Assembly: GCF_011761355.1 (NCBI RefSeq)
Contig: NZ_JAASRW010000002.1
Coordinates: 434,001-498,000, forward strand
Direction of reading: 5' to 3'
Source: Paenibacillus lupini
GTDB taxonomy: Bacteria; Bacillota; Bacilli; Paenibacillales; Paenibacillaceae
DNA length: 64,000 nt
This document shows positions 61,025-64,000 of this stretch, piece after piece (the first letter of the stretch is position 1; the number at the start of each line of letters is the position of its first letter). The notes below the pieces were generated by a model. The model ran no database searches. It was not told where the DNA came from and saw nothing but the letters and a program-made list of their open reading frames with translations. Position numbers and translations under genes: made by a program.

Positions 61025-61150
61025 GTTTATTAACGTCTTAATCCAATCATGATGCCCGAGGCTTTCGCTGTGCGAGATCGATCAAAGTCATTGAACTTGC
61101 GATACAAAGCAGTGCAGAGAAAATAACGGTAACACCTATATTTGAATAAC

Positions 61151-61194
61151 CAACAAAGAGACAGCCCCGCGCGCGCAGGGCTGTCTCTTTGTTG
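61151..61194 (-). terminator. strong terminator of the second ArsR-like gene (bidirectional)
   Basis: CAACAAAGAGACAGCCC pairs perfectly over 17 bases with GGGCTGTCTCTTTGTTG around a CG-rich ten-base loop. Confidence 0.85.
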
Positions 61195-61206
61195 TACTAC
61201 ATGCGT

Positions 61207-62130
61207 TTATTTCACATTTTTTCGATCGATGTAGGTAAGCTTACTGACAATGTCCTGATAGTAGTTGCCGAAGCCGGAGCCGTAGATGGTCAGTCCGCCT
61301 ATGTTCTTCGCGTCTTCCCTGACCTCCAGCCTGAGGTCCCACTGCAGCCGTCTAATGTCGACGTTGTGTATCGTGTAGTCTGATACCTTTGTTCCTTCGA
61401 TGAATGTGCCGTCGTTATTGATACGGATATGGACGAGTAAGCCATACTGATTCATCTCGATATTCCACCACTCCGGTGTATACTTGCCGCGCGTGCCGCC
61501 GAAGTCGCCGGGGCTTGTCCATTTGCCGATCGGGAAGCCGTTGAAAGTGAAGGAGATGTCGGATGGCCAATGCTCGTTGGACAGCGGGGCCTCTGAAGCA
61601 AGCTCCATCGTAAGCTCAAGCTCTTCAGGCTCTTCCTCGGGCATCAGGAAGTTTGGAATTTTATACGAAATAAAGCCTTTCAAGAACCACAAAATCTTCG
61701 CGTCGACACGTTCCGGGTCGAGGAAATAACGCGGGTCGTCGAAGCCGTCGCCGATGATTTTGTACTTGGAAGCCAGGCCGCAAGTAGGCTTGACATCGAA
61801 ATCGGTGAAATGTCCGATGGAGATGTTGGAAATATGGAAGTTGCGCGGAATCATTCCTTTGCTCGGGAACACGAGCTCGACCCGGTCGGCTACCAGTGTG
61901 CAAAGCTTTTGTGATGCGCCCTTGCCAGGAATCATCTCCGTGCGAACCAAGTCAGCCCGTTCAAGCTTCTTGACGTGCATCGTAATGATCGAGTTGCTAA
62001 GTCCAAGTGCGGAGGCCAAGTCTTTCATAATCATTGGCTCTTGTCCGAGCAGCTCGATGATCTTAATCCGGACGTTGCTGGCCAAAGCCTCGAATAAGGG
62101 GAGATTATTCTCCGATACAATTGTTTCCAT
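61207..62130 (-). CDS. ArsR-like HTH regulator with large C-terminal domain (paralogue 2)
   Basis: A 307-aa paralogue of the regulator at 59682. The winged helix reads LFEALASNVRIKIIELLGQE and SALGLSNSIITMHVKKLERA. The C-terminal domain shares DDPRYFLDPERVDAKILWFL, LTMELASEAPLSNEHWPSDI, GTRGKYTPEWWNIEMNQYGL and GGLTIYGSGFGNYYQDIVSK. ATG follows AAAGAGGTCAC. It is divergent from a sugar-binding lipoprotein gene, and the gap holds two palindromes flanking the promoter, so it is very likely the regulator of that importer. Whether it activates or represses is unknown. Confidence 0.87.
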   Translation of the reverse strand: METIVSENNLPLFEALASNVRIKIIELLGQEPMIMKDLASALGLSNSIITMHVKKLERADLVRTEMIPGKGASQKLCTLVADRVELVFPSKGMIPRNFHISNISIGHFTDFDVKPTCGLASKYKIIGDGFDDPRYFLDPERVDAKILWFLKGFISYKIPNFLMPEEEPEELELTMELASEAPLSNEHWPSDISFTFNGFPIGKWTSPGDFGGTRGKYTPEWWNIEMNQYGLLVHIRINNDGTFIEGTKVSDYTIHNVDIRRLQWDLRLEVREDAKNIGGLTIYGSGFGNYYQDIVSKLTYIDRKNVK

Positions 62131-62248
62131 GTGACCTCTTTTTATAGTTCATTTTATTATTAAATATACCTCATCCGATTGAGTTCTGACAAGAGTATAC
62201 AACAATCGTTTAAATTTTTGAATTAAAATACGAAGAACTTAATAAAAA

Positions 62249-62264
62249 TATGAAACACTTCATA
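62249..62264. promoter_or_regulatory. palindrome upstream of the importer promoter (candidate operator)
   Basis: TATGAA, ACAC, TTCATA: a perfect palindrome that ends eight bases before the -35 at 62273. Confidence 0.5.
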
Positions 62265-62272
62265 GAAAAGCG

Positions 62273-62301
62273 TTGACAAAACGAATCATGCGTTTTAACA
62301 T
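62273..62301 (+). promoter_or_regulatory. sigma-A promoter of the 62.5-kb importer operon
   Basis: TTGACA, 17 bases, TAACAT. It is flanked by palindromes on both sides. Confidence 0.78.
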
Positions 62302-62327
62302 GCTAAATATCACAGTCATCTACGAAA

Positions 62328-62349
62328 TACTTCACATTTATGTAAAGTA
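62328..62349. promoter_or_regulatory. palindrome in the leader (candidate ArsR-like operator)
   Basis: TACTTCACAT and ATGTAAAGTA are arms of a 22-base near-perfect palindrome, about 20 bases after the expected transcription start. Confidence 0.55.
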
Positions 62350-62436
62350 CTTAAGCGGCAACTGTAAATCATTCGTATCATTTGCAGGAAGCAGCAACGC
62401 ATTCGGAAGGGAGGATACTTTTTTTCGGAGTGAATA

Positions 62437-62450
62437 TGTAAGCGCTGTTA
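62437..62450 (+). promoter_or_regulatory. cre-like box
   Basis: TGTAAGCGCTGTTA matches the first ten positions of the cre consensus and fails at positions 11 and 13. It lies in the leader, 49 bases before the lipoprotein start. Confidence 0.4.
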
Positions 62451-62498
62451 TGGGGGTTATCAATTCGCTTTACTAATCATGAGGAGGTTTTGAAACAA

Positions 62499-63893
62499 AT
62501 GAAAAAGAGTTCGATTATGATGCTTACGCTGATCACTGCGCTAACGGTTACAGCGTGCAGCAGCAACAACGGAGGAAACAACGGCACGGCGGGCAATAAC
62601 GCTGCCCCAGGCGCAGCAGAAAGCAGCAACACTGCCGCGGCAAATAAAGAAAGCGAGCAGCCACCAGCCGAGAAGGTTGAAATCTCCATCTCGTCGTGGG
62701 GAGCTCCGGACGAACGCAAGGTGTTCGAAGCGGTACTCGACGAATTCCAGAAAGCGAATCCGAACATCAAAGTTAAATTCATTCACATTCCTAACGATTA
62801 TACAACGAAAATGAATACGATGATTGCCGGCAACTCAGCACCGGATGTTGTCTTCACAAGCGATGGCGACTTCCCGCGCTGGGTGAAGCAGGGCGCATTC
62901 CTTGACATCACGCAGTACGTTGAAGCAAGCGATAAGCTGGACTTGAATGACATGTGGGAAGGCGGTCTGAACCGTTACCGTTACGACGGCAAGATTACGG
63001 GAACGGGCAGCTACTATGCACTTCCGAAAGATATCGGCCCTACGGTTATGTACTATAACAAAACGATCTTCGACAAGCTTGGTGTTCCATACCCGAGTGC
63101 AGAGACGCCTATGAACTGGGAGCAAGCGCTTGAGATGTGGAAGAAGCTTACCGTCGACGAGAACGGTGACGGCAAGACCGACATCTACGGTGCAGGTCCA
63201 ATCTGGTGGGAAGGCTTCGTTTGGGGTAACAGTGGAGCAGTACTGAGTGAAGACCGCAAACAATTCACACTGAACGAGACGGCTGCTGCCGATGCGATGC
63301 AATTTATTTATGATCTTACGAATACACACAAAGTCGTGCCAGATTCAAGGGCACTGCAATCGATGAACGATGGCCAGATGTTCGAAGCAGGCAAGCTTGC
63401 GACGATTACGGGCGGCCGCTGGATGGTGCCTACATACCGCAAGTTGAAGTTCGATTGGGACGTTGCACCGATCCCATCCAACAATGGCAGCTGGACGAAC
63501 GGCTGGTCAGGATCGGTTGGTCTCGGCGTCAATGCGAAGTCGAAGCACCCGGAAGCAGCCTTCAAGCTGGTTGAATTCTTCTCAGGTATTGAAGGTCAGA
63601 CGAAGATGACGGAGCTCGGCTTCCAAATTCCGAACTTCAAATCCATGTCCGACGATGAAGTATATACGCAGCCTGGCCAAAAGCCGGAGCATTCGGAAGT
63701 GTTCATTAAAGCTGGCGAAGGCCAACAGGCAGGTACGTGGACGTATCTGCCGAACAGCAAATGGCTGGATACCCTTAACCAAAACCTCAGCAAGTTCTGG
63801 ACCGGAAAAGAATCGGCAGTCGACTTCTTCACGAAGCTGAAGCCGCAGGTTGAAAAAAATCTTAAAGAAGGCAATCCGGAGCTCTTTCAGTAA
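62499..63893 (+). CDS. sugar-binding lipoprotein (CUT1 importer)
   Basis: A 464-aa receptor. ATG 62499 is 11 bases after AGGAGG; TTG 62490 is too close to it. The signal peptide SSIMMLTLITALTVTAC ends in lipobox VTAC, followed by a Gly/Asn/Ala tether. Mature motifs: WGAPDERKVFEAVLDEFQKA, NTMIAGNSAPDVVFTSDGDF, TVMYYNKTIFDKLGVPYPSA, NGDGKTDIYGAG, and WDVAPIPSNN. A stem-loop follows and a permease gene begins at the window edge. Divergent ArsR-like regulator upstream. The nearby GH43 gene hints at xylo- or arabino-oligosaccharides. Confidence 0.92.
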   Translation: MKKSSIMMLTLITALTVTACSSNNGGNNGTAGNNAAPGAAESSNTAAANKESEQPPAEKVEISISSWGAPDERKVFEAVLDEFQKANPNIKVKFIHIPNDYTTKMNTMIAGNSAPDVVFTSDGDFPRWVKQGAFLDITQYVEASDKLDLNDMWEGGLNRYRYDGKITGTGSYYALPKDIGPTVMYYNKTIFDKLGVPYPSAETPMNWEQALEMWKKLTVDENGDGKTDIYGAGPIWWEGFVWGNSGAVLSEDRKQFTLNETAAADAMQFIYDLTNTHKVVPDSRALQSMNDGQMFEAGKLATITGGRWMVPTYRKLKFDWDVAPIPSNNGSWTNGWSGSVGLGVNAKSKHPEAAFKLVEFFSGIEGQTKMTELGFQIPNFKSMSDDEVYTQPGQKPEHSEVFIKAGEGQQAGTWTYLPNSKWLDTLNQNLSKFWTGKESAVDFFTKLKPQVEKNLKEGNPELFQ

Positions 63894-63907
63894 TTTATAA
63901 TGTGAAG

Positions 63908-63949
63908 CTGCAACGCATACGCCGCGCGGACACGTTGCAGTTTCATTTT
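63908..63949 (+). terminator. intercistronic stem-loop after the receptor gene
   Basis: CTGCAACG / CGTTGCAG with T-rich tail. Probably a partial terminator that keeps receptor mRNA in excess of permease mRNA. Confidence 0.65.
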
Positions 63950-63981
63950 ACCGGAACAAATCAAGAAAGGGGGCAGCCCTG

Positions 63982-64000
63982 ATGAGTGCCAATACCGTTA
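63982..64000 (+). CDS. start of next gene, probably an ABC permease (cut by window end)
   Basis: ATG at 63982 follows AAAGGGGG. Only MSANTV can be read. Position after a sugar-binding protein suggests a permease. Confidence 0.45.

Noticed and set aside
1..64000. CRISPR arrays, tRNA or rRNA genes, intact insertion sequences or prophage
   Set aside because: No regularly spaced repeats, cloverleaf-like stretches, transposase genes with terminal repeats or phage structural genes were seen by reading; a search tool could still find small ones.

Overview
The window looks like a chromosomal segment from a Paenibacillaceae-type Firmicute (Paenibacillus/Cohnella-like). Evidence seen in the sequence: strong AGGAGG-type ribosome sites with many GTG/TTG starts, SPase II lipoproteins, several sugar importers that each lack their own ATPase gene, a YesM/YesN-type two-component pair, DUF5696 and Yip1 membrane proteins, cre-like boxes and U-tailed hairpin terminators. 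No rRNA, tRNA, CRISPR array, intact phage or intact insertion sequence was found. The genus is an inference.

Layout. (1) 1-3.05 kb: the 3' part of a MacB/FtsX-type permease and its ATPase, which carries an AbrB-like tail. (2) 3.1-20.85 kb: a LacI regulator, an orphan sugar-binding lipoprotein, and one long co-directional run. That run encodes a 978-aa carbohydrate-module/solute-binding fusion, two permease pairs, a membrane-anchored beta-propeller, a Yip1 protein, a membrane-anchored DUF5696 protein, intracellular GH26 and GH113 beta-mannanase-type enzymes and a phytanoyl-CoA-dioxygenase-like protein. It reads as a mannan/manno-oligosaccharide capture and import locus. (3) 20.85-22.07 kb: non-coding. 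(4) 22.07-28.3 kb: an AraC regulator divergent from a GH115 alpha-glucuronidase, then a secreted exo-beta-1,3-galactanase-like GH43. (5) 28.7-41.6 kb: an oligosaccharide importer, GH106- and GH78-type alpha-L-rhamnosidases and a YesM/YesN-type two-component system. Blocks 4 and 5 together would suit a rhamnose/glucuronate-capped galactan (arabinogalactan or rhamnogalacturonan). (6) 41.7-41.95 kb: a deleted group II intron remnant. (7) 42.2-51.5 kb: an OmpR/HisKA two-component system, a propeller lipoprotein, tandemly duplicated sugar-binding lipoproteins, a permease pair and an HlyD-like adaptor. (8) 51.7-58 kb: a lipoprotein, a BcrA-type ABC exporter, a PadR regulator with a HAAS-SEDS fusion, and a solitary DUF4041-like/GIY-YIG protein. 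(9) 58-64 kb: a GH43 beta-xylosidase-type enzyme, two paralogous ArsR-like regulators with large C-terminal domains, a DUF3817 protein, and another sugar-binding lipoprotein whose permease runs off the window.

How the parts work together. Each polysaccharide block pairs its own regulator (LacI, AraC, YesM/YesN, OmpR/HisKA, ArsR-like) with a solute receptor and permeases, and often with intracellular glycosidases. No carbohydrate-type ATPase is encoded here, so all the importers probably share one distant MsmX-like ATPase. The most unusual part is the 6.3-20.8 kb run. Its imported mannans would be cut inside the cell, while several membrane-anchored extracellular proteins of unknown function (propeller, DUF5696, module-fused receptor) are co-encoded with two permease pairs.
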